A model generated the notes under the pieces. It saw nothing but the letters and a program-made list of their open reading frames with translations. It was not told the origin of the DNA and did no database searches. Both the position numbers and the translations under genes were made by a program. Positions 1 to 7,313 of a stretch of DNA of 64,000 bases are shown here, piece by piece. The stretch spans positions 62,001 through 126,000 of the forward strand of contig JBBCGS010000006.1 of the NCBI GenBank assembly GCA_037200125.1. The letters run 5' to 3'. Source of the DNA: JADGHX01 sp037200125. Lineage in GTDB: Bacteria; Pseudomonadota; Gammaproteobacteria; Steroidobacterales; Steroidobacteraceae. Within the stretch, counting starts at the first letter, position 1. Each line of letters begins with the position of its first letter.

Positions 1-132
1 GCCGACTCGCGCTACTTCGGCTTCGTGCCGCGAAGGAACATCGTCGGCCACGCCACGCGGGTGGCGTTCTCGCTCAACCCGGAACATTACTACCTGCCTC
101 GCGGCAGCCGCACGCTCACGTCGATCGAGTAA
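1..132 (+). CDS. lepB: Signal peptidase I, C-terminal end (partial)
   Basis: The last 43 codons of a gene that begins before the window. The peptide opens with DSRYFGFVPRRNIVGHA, which matches the conserved box near the C-terminus of signal peptidase I (LepB). In that family the box contains the SRYFG motif and the glycine-valine step into the last strand. LepB is the membrane-bound serine/lysine peptidase that removes signal peptides from exported proteins. The catalytic residues and membrane anchors lie upstream and cannot be checked. The tail after the box (ending TLTSIE) is unremarkable. The gene stops at a TAA. Confidence 0.85.
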   Translation, partial: ADSRYFGFVPRRNIVGHATRVAFSLNPEHYYLPRGSRTLTSIE

Positions 133-143
133 CTCGACCGGCG

Positions 144-323
144 ATGGGCGCCGTCGGCGCGGCCGCCGCGCTGCTCACGTACGTTCCGGGCATCGGAGGC
201 TACTGGTTCACGGTATGGGTCATAGCAGGCTGCGTGGCGTTCGTGCTCGGTGGCGCGCTCGTGGCCCGGCAGGTAAGCCAGCGCGGAGGGTCGCTCATTT
301 CGGGGCCGTTCCGAAGATTCCTG
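144..323 (+). other. Short hydrophobic reading frame, doubtful gene
   Basis: An ATG 11 bases after lepB opens a frame whose first 45 codons encode two hydrophobic stretches with small residues and glycines, as in a short membrane protein. Beyond about position 325 the same frame runs out of phase over the uppS remnant and turns into arginine-rich sequence, so the true coding part, if any, is only this beginning. It may be a broken small membrane protein fused by deletion to the uppS remnant. I recognise no family. Confidence 0.3.
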
Positions 324-324
324 A

Positions 325-582
325 TGTGCCTGTGCCCCACGCTTTCATCGCCTGCTGAACGAGGTGAACCATTCCGCGCGCGCCGCGGCGGAAGTCGACC
401 TTCTGATCCGCACCGGCGGGGAAAAACGCCTCAGCGATTTTCTTCTCTGGGAGAGCGCCTACGCCGAACTGCACTTCACCGAGTGCCTGTGGCCGGACTT
501 CGACGAGCAACATTTCCAGGCGGCGCTCGAAGACTACGCCGGTCGCGCGCGACGTTTCGGCAAGCTAGCTCGAAACGCTTGA
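325..582 (+). pseudogene. Truncated undecaprenyl diphosphate synthase remnant
   Basis: The translation contains EVDLLIRTGGEKRLSDFLLW, then AYAELHFTECLWPDFDE, then a basic end with RARRFG. This is the conserved C-terminal third of cis-prenyltransferases (UppS), which make the C55 lipid carrier for cell-wall synthesis. In intact enzymes of about 230-250 residues this block follows the catalytic aspartate and substrate-binding region. Here the frame is closed by a TGA at 322, and nothing resembling the N-terminal part (the catalytic Asp and HxxR-type region) is found upstream. A GTG at 364 could start a 72-residue peptide, but it would lack the active site. I read it as a deletion remnant; a functional uppS is presumably elsewhere. 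Confidence 0.8.
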
Positions 583-654
583 TGCCCCAGGCAACTCACC
601 CCGCCGCGCGACGAGCGTCGTCAGCGCCGGCGCCTGACCTTCGCAGGAGCCTTC

Positions 655-888
655 ATGAAAACCTTCGCAACGTTCGGTCTCGGCTCACTCGGCTCCATCA
701 GTTTCCAGCACGCCATTCACGCGCTGCCGGCGGACCGCCCGCACGGCGTCGCCACGGATTGCTGGATACGGCTCGACGGCAAGCTCGGTCTCGTCATCGA
801 CGCCACGCAATCCGCCAGCGGCCTGAGCGGCCACTTCATGGTGAAGCACGGAGGCATCTGGCAACGCCTCACGCTCAAGACTGAATAG
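655..888 (+). CDS. Small hypothetical protein, 77 residues
   Basis: An ATG preceded by a good ribosome-binding site (CAGGAG, 7-8 bases upstream) opens a 77-codon frame. The product has no signal peptide cleavage site that I trust and no transmembrane segment. Its N-terminus is rich in Gly, Ser and Phe and its centre has alternating hydrophobic residues (GKLGLVIDA), like a small beta-rich fold. I recognise no family. The strong ribosome-binding site and balanced composition are the reasons for calling it. It is convergent with the small membrane gene at 899-1048. Confidence 0.5.
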   Translation: MKTFATFGLGSLGSISFQHAIHALPADRPHGVATDCWIRLDGKLGLVIDATQSASGLSGHFMVKHGGIWQRLTLKTE

Positions 889-898
889 CCGTGCCCGG

Positions 899-1048
899 CT
901 AACTGAGCAAGCGTCCGCCGAAGAGGCCGAGCAGTCCGACGATGATCAGGTAGATCGCCACGATGTAATTGAGCAGTCGTGGCACGATGAGAATCAGAAT
1001 GCCCGCGATCAAAGCGATCAACGGGCCGATGGCGACGTAGAGATTCAC
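899..1048 (-). CDS. Tiny membrane protein, DUF3096-like
   Basis: A 49-codon minus-strand gene with a GTG start. The product begins MNLYVAIGPLIALIAGI, has a short basic turn at PRLLNY, and ends in a second hydrophobic stretch with LGLFGG. That is two transmembrane helices joined by a short loop, the form of the DUF3096 family of roughly 50-residue inner-membrane proteins. The upstream sequence on the coding strand carries GGAAGG seven bases before the GTG, a good ribosome-binding site. The function of the family is unknown. It is a lone gene, convergent with the small gene at 655-888. Confidence 0.75.
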   Translation of the reverse strand: MNLYVAIGPLIALIAGILILIVPRLLNYIVAIYLIIVGLLGLFGGRLLS

Positions 1049-1212
1049 GGGGGCCTTCCGAGCGTGGGGAGGGGGCGCTCAAGATACGCTCGGAAGCTCG
1101 GCCAGTTCCATTCCCAAACAACTTCCCTTGTAACAATGAGGCGGCCGCCTTCGCGGACTCGAGAAGGCAGCGCCACTGGACTAGCTCGCGCCCGTCCGCG
1201 TATCGTGCGCCG

Positions 1213-2220
1213 ATGCCGAACAAACCGGGCGCGCCTGCGACCCGAGCCTTCCGAATCGATCCGTTCATCATCGCGCTGCTGATCGCCGCCGCGCTGGGCT
1301 TGGTGCTGCCCGCGTACGGCGTGGTGGCCACGATCGTTGACGTCCTGAAGACCGCCGCCATCGCGCTCCTCTTCTTCTTGCAAGGCGTGCGTCTCGAGCG
1401 AGCCGCCGTGGTTCAGGGGATGACACATTGGCGCCTGCAGTTGCTGACGCTCGCCTCCACATTCGTGCTCTTCCCGATTCTCGGTTTCGCGCTCAACTTC
1501 GCGGTGCCGGGTTTTCTGAGTGATTCGCTGTGGCTCGGCGTGTTGTTCCTGTGCGCGCTGCCCTCCACGGTGCAATCGTCCATCGCGTTCACGTCCATCG
1601 CGCGCGGCAACGTGTCGGCCGCCGTCTGCGCGGCCACGGCCTCCAATCTTCTCGGCATCGCGATCACGCCATTGCTGGTGGCTGTACTGTTAAAGCGCCA
1701 CAGCGACATCTCGCCGCTCCAACAGGTCGAGCAGATCGTGCTCCAGCTGCTGGTGCCTTTCGTCGTGGGCCAGATCATGAGTCGCTGGCTGCGCCCCTGG
1801 GCGAAGCGCAACTCGGCGGTACTTTCCATAACGGACCGCGGATCCATCGTGCTGGTGGTTTACGCCGCGTTCAGCGCCGCCATGCTCGCGGGCGCCTGGT
1901 CGGCGCTCAAACCGGTCGAACTGGCGAAGATTCTGGGCGTGAGCGCGCTGCTCCTCACGATCGTCCTGTTCTTCACCCGCTTCGCCAGCCGCGCGCTCGG
2001 ATTCTCGAAGCCGGACGAGATCGCCGTCGTCTTCTGCGGCTCGAAGAAGTCGCTCGCCACCGGGGTGCCGATGGCGAACATCCTGTTTCCCCCCGCCGTG
2101 GTCGGTCTCGTGATCCTGCCGATCATGATCTTCCACCAGCTGCAGTTGATGGTCTGCGCGGTGCTGGCACGGCGCTATGCCGAACGCGTTGAAGTGGACT
2201 CCGGCTCAATTGGCCCTTGA
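1213..2220 (+). CDS. Bile acid:sodium symporter-like transporter (YfeH type)
   Basis: A 335-residue polytopic membrane protein with nine to ten hydrophobic segments. The family signature appears as the small-residue stretch after LFFLQG, the motif ALPSTVQSSIAFTSIARGN about residues 116-135, and the broken helix near FCGSKKSLATGVP around residue 275. These are typical of the SBF-like group containing E. coli YfeH, whose substrate is not established; related proteins couple organic anions to sodium. The product belongs in the inner membrane. The ATG has no clear ribosome-binding site; TATCGT lies six bases upstream, so the transcript may be nearly leaderless. No partner gene is apparent. Confidence 0.8.
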   Translation: MPNKPGAPATRAFRIDPFIIALLIAAALGLVLPAYGVVATIVDVLKTAAIALLFFLQGVRLERAAVVQGMTHWRLQLLTLASTFVLFPILGFALNFAVPGFLSDSLWLGVLFLCALPSTVQSSIAFTSIARGNVSAAVCAATASNLLGIAITPLLVAVLLKRHSDISPLQQVEQIVLQLLVPFVVGQIMSRWLRPWAKRNSAVLSITDRGSIVLVVYAAFSAAMLAGAWSALKPVELAKILGVSALLLTIVLFFTRFASRALGFSKPDEIAVVFCGSKKSLATGVPMANILFPPAVVGLVILPIMIFHQLQLMVCAVLARRYAERVEVDSGSIGP

Positions 2221-2275
2221 CCCCCGCCCGGCACGGTCGGGACACTCCGCCGCCTGAATATCAAGGGGATCGCCG

Positions 2276-3106
2276 GTGAAGATTGCGGACATTTTCAAGG
2301 TCGAGGGCTACGGCGTCGTCGTCACCGGCGGGGCGAGCGGCCTCGGGCTCGGGTTCGCCGAGGCGCTGGCGGTCAACGGCGCGAAGGTCACGCTCCTCGA
2401 CGTGGACGCGAAACGCATCGACGCGGAAGTGGCGCGACTGACCCAAGCCGGCTGCGTCGCGCGCGGCGAGGTCGTCGACGTCACGGACCATGCGATGCTC
2501 GACGCGGCGTTCGAGCGCGCGGTAAAGGCGCACGGCAAGCTCGACGTCGTGTTCGCCAATGCGGGCATCGACTCCGGCCCCGGCTTCCTGAATGCCTGGG
2601 TCGGCTCGCAGCGCGCGCGCAACCCGGCCGGTTCCCTGGAGAGCTATGACGACGAGCGCTGGCAGAAGGTCATCGACATCAACCTCAGCGGCGTGTTCGC
2701 AACCATGCGCGTGGCCGCGCGCTACATGCGACCGCAGCGCTCGGGCCGCATCATCGTCACCACCTCGCTGGCGGCGGTGAAAAACGAGGCGGTGGTGGGC
2801 GCGGCCTACATGGCCGCCAAAGCGGGCGCCGCGCACCTGATGCGCAACGTGGCGCTCGAGCTTGCCGCGTACAACATCACCGTGAACGCCATCGCGCCGG
2901 GGTTCTTCATCACCAACATCGGCGGCGGCCACGCCCACAACCCCGAGCTGCAGCAGGCCGTTTCCAAGGCGGTGCCCATGCATCGGGTCGGCTTCCCGAA
3001 GGACATGGCGGGGCTCGCGCTCTTCCTGGCCTCCCCGGCGTCGGACTACCTGACCGGCCAGCAGATCATCATCGATGGGGGCTGGGGCCTCGGCGAAGCC
3101 GATTAG
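2276..3106 (+). CDS. Short-chain dehydrogenase/reductase
   Basis: A 276-residue classical SDR with a GTG start. The nucleotide-binding motif TGGASGLGLG sits at residues 17-26, the NAG motif follows in FANAGID, and the catalytic Ser and YxxxK are seen in TSLAA and AYMAAK. The acidic residue after the second strand (LLDVD) favours NAD over NADP. The C-terminal DGG turn (IIIDGGWGLG) is typical of the family. Members interconvert alcohols and ketones; the substrate cannot be told from sequence. An insertion of about 15 residues after the NAG motif resembles family members acting on 3-hydroxyacyl-CoA or steroid-like substrates, but this is a guess. It stands alone between the transporter and a small exported protein. 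Confidence 0.85.
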   Translation: MKIADIFKVEGYGVVVTGGASGLGLGFAEALAVNGAKVTLLDVDAKRIDAEVARLTQAGCVARGEVVDVTDHAMLDAAFERAVKAHGKLDVVFANAGIDSGPGFLNAWVGSQRARNPAGSLESYDDERWQKVIDINLSGVFATMRVAARYMRPQRSGRIIVTTSLAAVKNEAVVGAAYMAAKAGAAHLMRNVALELAAYNITVNAIAPGFFITNIGGGHAHNPELQQAVSKAVPMHRVGFPKDMAGLALFLASPASDYLTGQQIIIDGGWGLGEAD

Positions 3107-3226
3107 GCGAACGCCCGGGAATTTTTCGGGGAACTTGGCGGCCTCTGCGGGCCGCCCCTAAGATAAACCGCCTGCCGCATCGGGGCGGATCACACAAAAC
3201 CAATCTCGAGATACGAGGTACATGTA

Positions 3227-3604
3227 ATGAAGGCGCTCTATTCCATTGCTCTCATCGGGGCTCTTGCGACCGGCCAGGCTTACGCCGCCTGCACCTATCC
3301 CGCGCAACCGGACAAGCTGCCGGACGGGGCTACGGCAACCCGCGAGGAAATGCTCGGGGGCAAAAAGACCGTTACCGAGTTCGATAACGCCATCGGTGCG
3401 TACAACACCTGCCTGCAGAAGGAGGCCGACGAGGCCATCGCGAAACTGGCGTCGGACGACAAGGAGCGGGACAAGAAGAAGGCCGAGATCCAGAAGATGG
3501 CCGACCAGAAGCACAACGCGGCGGTCGAGGCCGACGAGCAGATCGCCTCGCGCTTCAACGAGCAGCTGCGCGCGTACAACGCGAAGCAGAAGGAAAAGAA
3601 GTAA
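3227..3604 (+). CDS. Small exported protein, Lys/Glu-rich helix
   Basis: A 125-residue protein with a clear signal peptide (MKALYSIALIGALATGQAYA, cleavage before ACTYP). The mature part begins with a short segment holding a Cys, has one further Cys near residue 64 (NTCLQ), and continues as a long charged helix rich in Asp, Lys and Glu that could form a coiled coil. It is likely periplasmic. It ends four bases before moeA, so it may be the first gene of the molybdenum cofactor operon, although nothing in it suggests a role in that pathway. I recognise no named family. Confidence 0.7.
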   Translation: MKALYSIALIGALATGQAYAACTYPAQPDKLPDGATATREEMLGGKKTVTEFDNAIGAYNTCLQKEADEAIAKLASDDKERDKKKAEIQKMADQKHNAAVEADEQIASRFNEQLRAYNAKQKEKK

Positions 3605-3607
3605 CCG

Positions 3608-4807
3608 TTGCTCACGCCCGCCGACGCAGACAAGCTCATCGGGGAACGGCTCGCGTGCCTCCCCATCGAGTCGCTGCCGCTCGCGCAATGCGCGGGGGCG
3701 GTGCTGCGCGAGAATATCTACGCGGAGCGTGACGCGCCCCCCTTCGACCGGGTGGCGATGGATGGCATAGCGTTACAGAGCGAAACGGCGCGTGGCGGCG
3801 CGCGTCGGTTTCGCATCCAGGCCACGCAGGCCGCCGGGGACCCGGCGCTGACCCTCGGCACCGCATCCGCCTGCATCGAAGTGATGACGGGCGCGGTCAT
3901 GCCCGTCGAATGCGATGCGGTGGTTCCGGTGGAGCAGATCTCGACGAGCGACGGCGAGGTCGAGCTCGCCGCAGGGGTCGAAGTCGAGGCGTGGCAGAAC
4001 GTCCATCGACGCGGCACGGACTCGCGCCAGGGCGCCCTGCTGCTGTCCACCGGAACGCGGCTCTCCGCGCCCGAAGTCGCGATCGCGGCGTCGGCCGGGA
4101 TGGCCCGCATCCGGGTCAGCAGCCAGCCGATGGTCGTCGTGATCTCGACGGGCAACGAGCTGATCGAGCCGGGCGAACCGATCCTGCCGCATCAGATCCG
4201 GCGCTCGAACGTCTACGCCGTTGCGGCCGCCCTGCGCCGTCACGGTTTCCAGCGGGTCGCCGACGATCACGTGCTGGACGACACGGACGAGCTGAAGCAG
4301 CGGCTCAAGTTGCATCTCGACACGCACGACGTCGTCATCCTGAGTGGCGGCGTCTCGATGGGTAAATTCGATCTCGTGCCCCGGGCGCTCCAGGAGCTGG
4401 GCGTGCAGGTCGTCTTCCACAAACTCGCCCAGCGGCCGGGCAAGCCTCTGTGGTTCGGGCTGGCGCCCTCCGGGGCGGCTGTATTCGCCCTGCCGGGCAA
4501 CCCCGTCTCCACACTCGTGTGCCTCACGCGATATGTCGTCCCGGCGTTGTTCGCGGCCATGGGGCAGGCCCGCCCGTTGGTCGAGAAAATCGCCCTGTCC
4601 GCGCCGGTCGTCGTGAAGCCCGCGCTCGCCTATTTCCTGCCCGTAAAGGTGGAGATCGACGACTGGGGCCGCGCCTGGGCGAACCCCGCCCCGACCAACG
4701 GTTCCGGGGATTTCACGTCCCTGGGCGGAACGGACGGCTTCGTGGAACTGCCGCCCGGACCGAACACCTACGCCAAAGGATTTGTCACGCGCCTGTACCG
4801 GTGGTAA
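3608..4807 (+). CDS. moeA: Molybdopterin molybdenumtransferase
   Basis: A 399-residue MoeA, the enzyme that inserts molybdate into adenylylated molybdopterin. Family motifs occur in order: RVAMDGIAL, TGAVMPVECDAVVPVEQ, RRGTDSRQGALL, STGNELIEPG, IRRSNVYA, ILSGGVSMGKFD, RPGKPLWFG and ALPGNPVST. The GGVSMG loop binds the pterin phosphate-AMP. The length is normal. The start is a TTG three bases after the preceding stop; no better ATG exists before the first motif. It heads the run of cofactor genes to 9050 and its end slightly overlaps an alternative upstream start of moaA. No MogA/MoaB adenylyltransferase is present in the window. Confidence 0.95.
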   Translation: MLTPADADKLIGERLACLPIESLPLAQCAGAVLRENIYAERDAPPFDRVAMDGIALQSETARGGARRFRIQATQAAGDPALTLGTASACIEVMTGAVMPVECDAVVPVEQISTSDGEVELAAGVEVEAWQNVHRRGTDSRQGALLLSTGTRLSAPEVAIAASAGMARIRVSSQPMVVVISTGNELIEPGEPILPHQIRRSNVYAVAAALRRHGFQRVADDHVLDDTDELKQRLKLHLDTHDVVILSGGVSMGKFDLVPRALQELGVQVVFHKLAQRPGKPLWFGLAPSGAAVFALPGNPVSTLVCLTRYVVPALFAAMGQARPLVEKIALSAPVVVKPALAYFLPVKVEIDDWGRAWANPAPTNGSGDFTSLGGTDGFVELPPGPNTYAKGFVTRLYRW

Positions 4808-4820
4808 GAACCCAAGGGCC

Positions 4821-5888
4821 ATGCCCCGTTCTGTTCCCTCCGGCACCACGGTAGTGCCTCTCCCCGATCCCCGGACCCCCCGCGACACGCTCGGGCGTCC
4901 GATGCACGATCTGCGTATTTCCGTGATGGATCGCTGCAACTTCCGCTGCCCGTACTGCATGCCGAAGGAGCAGTTCCATGAGAAATACCAGTTCATGCGG
5001 ACGGCCGAGCGGCTCTCGTTCGACGAGATCGTCCGGCTGGTGCGGCTGTTCGTGCCCCTCGGGGTGCGCAAGCTGAGGCTGACCGGCGGCGAGCCGCTGC
5101 TGCGGGCGAACCTGCCGGACCTCATTGCCGACCTCTACAGCGTCCAGGGCATCGAAGACATCGCGCTGACCACCAACGGTGTGCTGCTGGCCCAGCACGC
5201 GGCCGAGCTCGTCGCAGCCGGCCTCAAGCGCGTGACCGTCAGCCTCGACAGCCTCGACCCGGTCGTGTTCAAGAAGATGAATGGGGGCCTGGGCGAAGTG
5301 GACGACGTGCTCAAGGGCATCGAGCAGGCGCGCCGCGCGGGGTTGAGCCCCATCAAACTGAACGCGGTCATCCAGCGCGGGCTCAACGATCACACCGCGC
5401 TCGACCTCGTCGAGCGCTTCCGCGCCACCGGCGTCATCGTGCGCTTCATCGAGTACATGGACGTCGGCAACCGCAATCACTGGCAACCGGGGCTCGTGGT
5501 GCCGTCGAAAGAGCTGGCCGCGCGCATCAACGAGCGCTGGCCCATCGAGCCGCGGCAGGCGAACTATCGCGGCGAAGTCGCCGAGCGTTATGGATTCAAG
5601 GACGGCGAGGGTGAAGTCGGCTTCATCTCGTCCGTCACACAGCCCTTCTGCGGCGCCTGCTCGCGCGCGCGGCTTTCGGCGGACGGCGTGCTCTACACCT
5701 GCCTCTTCGCGACCGCGGGCACGAGCCTGCGGGACGTGCTTCGCAGCGGCGCGACCGACGAAGAAATGTCGAAGCTCGTTCGCGGCGTCTGGACGAAGCG
5801 CGCGGATCGCTACAGCGAGATGCGCATGCAGCTTCGGCAGAAGGAAGGCAACCAGCCGAAGATCGAGATGTATTACATCGGCGGCTGA
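4821..5888 (+). CDS. moaA: GTP 3',8-cyclase (radical SAM)
   Basis: MoaA carries out the first step of molybdenum cofactor synthesis, the radical cyclisation of GTP. The N-terminal cluster motif is DRCNFRCPYCMP (CxxxCxxC). The C-terminal cluster motif is PFCGACSRARLSADG followed by TCLF (CxxCx13C), and the protein ends in the conserved double glycine (YYIGG) needed for activity. All catalytic features are therefore present. From the ATG at 4821 the product is 355 residues, near the usual 330-350; an in-frame GTG at 4782 would overlap moeA and add an unlikely tail. It is cotranscribed with moeA and moaC. Confidence 0.95.
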   Translation: MPRSVPSGTTVVPLPDPRTPRDTLGRPMHDLRISVMDRCNFRCPYCMPKEQFHEKYQFMRTAERLSFDEIVRLVRLFVPLGVRKLRLTGGEPLLRANLPDLIADLYSVQGIEDIALTTNGVLLAQHAAELVAAGLKRVTVSLDSLDPVVFKKMNGGLGEVDDVLKGIEQARRAGLSPIKLNAVIQRGLNDHTALDLVERFRATGVIVRFIEYMDVGNRNHWQPGLVVPSKELAARINERWPIEPRQANYRGEVAERYGFKDGEGEVGFISSVTQPFCGACSRARLSADGVLYTCLFATAGTSLRDVLRSGATDEEMSKLVRGVWTKRADRYSEMRMQLRQKEGNQPKIEMYYIGG

Positions 5889-5911
5889 CTACTCCACAGG
5901 CTCTTCATCCA

Positions 5912-6433
5912 ATGGCGGACTCTTCAGGCAAGCGATCGAAAGGCGGCCCGGATCGCGGGCACGGCCTCACGCATCTCGACAGGAACAATCGCCCGTCGAT
6001 GGTCGACGTGGGCGGCAAGGAGGCGGGCCCTCGCCTCGCCGTCGCGGAGGCGCGCGTCAAGCTGCCGCCGAACGTCGCGGAGGCGCTGCGCGAGAGCGGC
6101 CATCGCACCAAGAAGGGCCCCGTGTTCGACACGGCGATCATCGCCGGCGTCATGGCGGCCAAGCGCACGCATGAGCTCATTCCGTTCTGCCATCCGCTCA
6201 GCATCGAGAATTGCGCGATCGAGATTGAAGCGCAGGCCGACGGCACCATAGTGATCCGTTGCCGCGTTTCCGTGCATCACAAGACGGGCGTGGAGATGGA
6301 AGCACTCACCGGCGCTTCCGTCGCGGCGCTCACGGTGTACGACATGTGCAAGGCGCTGTCGCACGACATTCGCATCGAGACCGTGCAGCTCGTCGAGAAG
6401 ACGGGCGGCAAACAGGATTTCAAGCGCAAATGA
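5912..6433 (+). CDS. moaC: Cyclic pyranopterin monophosphate synthase
   Basis: A 173-residue MoaC, which converts the MoaA product into cyclic pyranopterin monophosphate. The family blocks are all visible: the MVDVGGKE segment, KGPVFDTAIIAGVMAAKRTHELIPFCHPL, KTGVEMEAL, MCKALS and the final VEKTGGK. The N-terminal 20 residues (MADSSGKRSKGGPDRGHG) are a polar addition before the conserved THLD. The stop overlaps the start of the following mobA-moaD gene by the four-base ATGA arrangement, which argues for translational coupling. Confidence 0.95.
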   Translation: MADSSGKRSKGGPDRGHGLTHLDRNNRPSMVDVGGKEAGPRLAVAEARVKLPPNVAEALRESGHRTKKGPVFDTAIIAGVMAAKRTHELIPFCHPLSIENCAIEIEAQADGTIVIRCRVSVHHKTGVEMEALTGASVAALTVYDMCKALSHDIRIETVQLVEKTGGKQDFKRK

Positions 6434-7296
6434 ACGCGACCGTGGTGAAACCGATATCGGTGAAAGCGCCGTTGTACGGGCTCGTGCTCGCCGGCGGCCG
6501 CAGCAGCCGCATGCAGCGGGACAAGGCTTCGCTTACGTATCACGGCCGCACGCAGCTCGAGTGGGCCATGGATCTGATCGCGCCGTTCGTCGAGCGCGCA
6601 TTCGTTTCCGTGCGGCCGGATCAGAAGAGCGATCCGGTGCGCGCGAAGTTCGCGCAGATCCTCGACGCGGCGGACGGCCTCGGACCCATCGCGGGGATCA
6701 CGGCCGCGCAGGCGGCGCATCCCGATGCGGCGTGGCTCGTGCTTGCGTGCGATCTGCCGTTTCTCGATGCCGCGACGTTGAAGCATCTCATCTGGGCGCG
6801 GCGGGAAGACAAACCCGCCACGGCGTATCGTTCGAGCCACGATGGATTGCCTGAGCCGTTATGTGCCATCTATGAGCCCGCGAGCCGCGCGACCATCGCG
6901 GCGTACGTCGCGACGGGCAAGAACTGCCCGCGCAAGTTTCTGATCCGGTCGGAGGCGCACCTGATCGAAGAAGCCAATCCGCGCGCGCTCGACAATGTGA
7001 ATACGCCTGAGGAATATGGGTCGGCCATGAGCACTTTTTCGCCCAACGGCGCGAGCAAGAAGATTCGCGTTCAGTATTTCGCGCTGTTGCGCGAGCAGGC
7101 GGGTCGCAGCGACGAGTCGCTCACGACCACGGCGCATACCCCGCGCGATCTTTATGAGGAGTTGCGCAAGCGCTATCCGTTCTCGCTGGCGCCGGAGATG
7201 CTTCGTGTCGCCGTCAACACGGAATTTGGGGATTGGTCGCAGCCGCTCGCGGATGGCGACGCGGTCGTGTTCATTCCGCCTGTTGCGGGCGGCTGA
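6430..7296 (+). CDS. mobA-moaD: MobA-MoaD fusion: cofactor guanylyltransferase plus molybdopterin synthase small subunit
   Basis: A 288-residue protein with two domains in one frame. Residues about 15-199 are MobA, the GMP transferase that makes molybdopterin guanine dinucleotide: the nucleotide-binding LAGGRSSRMQRDKA at 20-33, the DLPF metal site and the closing LDNVNTPEEY. Residues about 200-288 are MoaD, the ubiquitin-like sulfur carrier, ending in the essential VAGG tail that is adenylylated and thiocarboxylated. The ATG start overlaps moaC. An internal ATG at 7027 with GAGGA 13 bases upstream could also give free MoaD of 89 residues. If only the fusion is made, the sulfur carrier would be tethered to a downstream enzyme of the same pathway. 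Both domains look intact. Confidence 0.9.
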   Translation: MNATVVKPISVKAPLYGLVLAGGRSSRMQRDKASLTYHGRTQLEWAMDLIAPFVERAFVSVRPDQKSDPVRAKFAQILDAADGLGPIAGITAAQAAHPDAAWLVLACDLPFLDAATLKHLIWARREDKPATAYRSSHDGLPEPLCAIYEPASRATIAAYVATGKNCPRKFLIRSEAHLIEEANPRALDNVNTPEEYGSAMSTFSPNGASKKIRVQYFALLREQAGRSDESLTTTAHTPRDLYEELRKRYPFSLAPEMLRVAVNTEFGDWSQPLADGDAVVFIPPVAGG

Positions 7297-7313
7297 GGCC
7301 TGCGAATCTTGCC

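Noticed and set aside
717..1575. Two long minus-strand frames opposite the transporter start and the 655-888 gene
   Set aside because: Arg/Gly/His-rich composition typical of GC-rich antisense frames; no motif.
3107..3607. Molybdenum cofactor riboswitch before moeA
   Set aside because: The gap before moeA is only three bases and the 120 bases before 3227 do not show the expected conserved core.
3773..5125. 450-codon minus-strand frame opposite moeA and moaA
   Set aside because: It lies antisense to two clear enzymes and has shadow composition.
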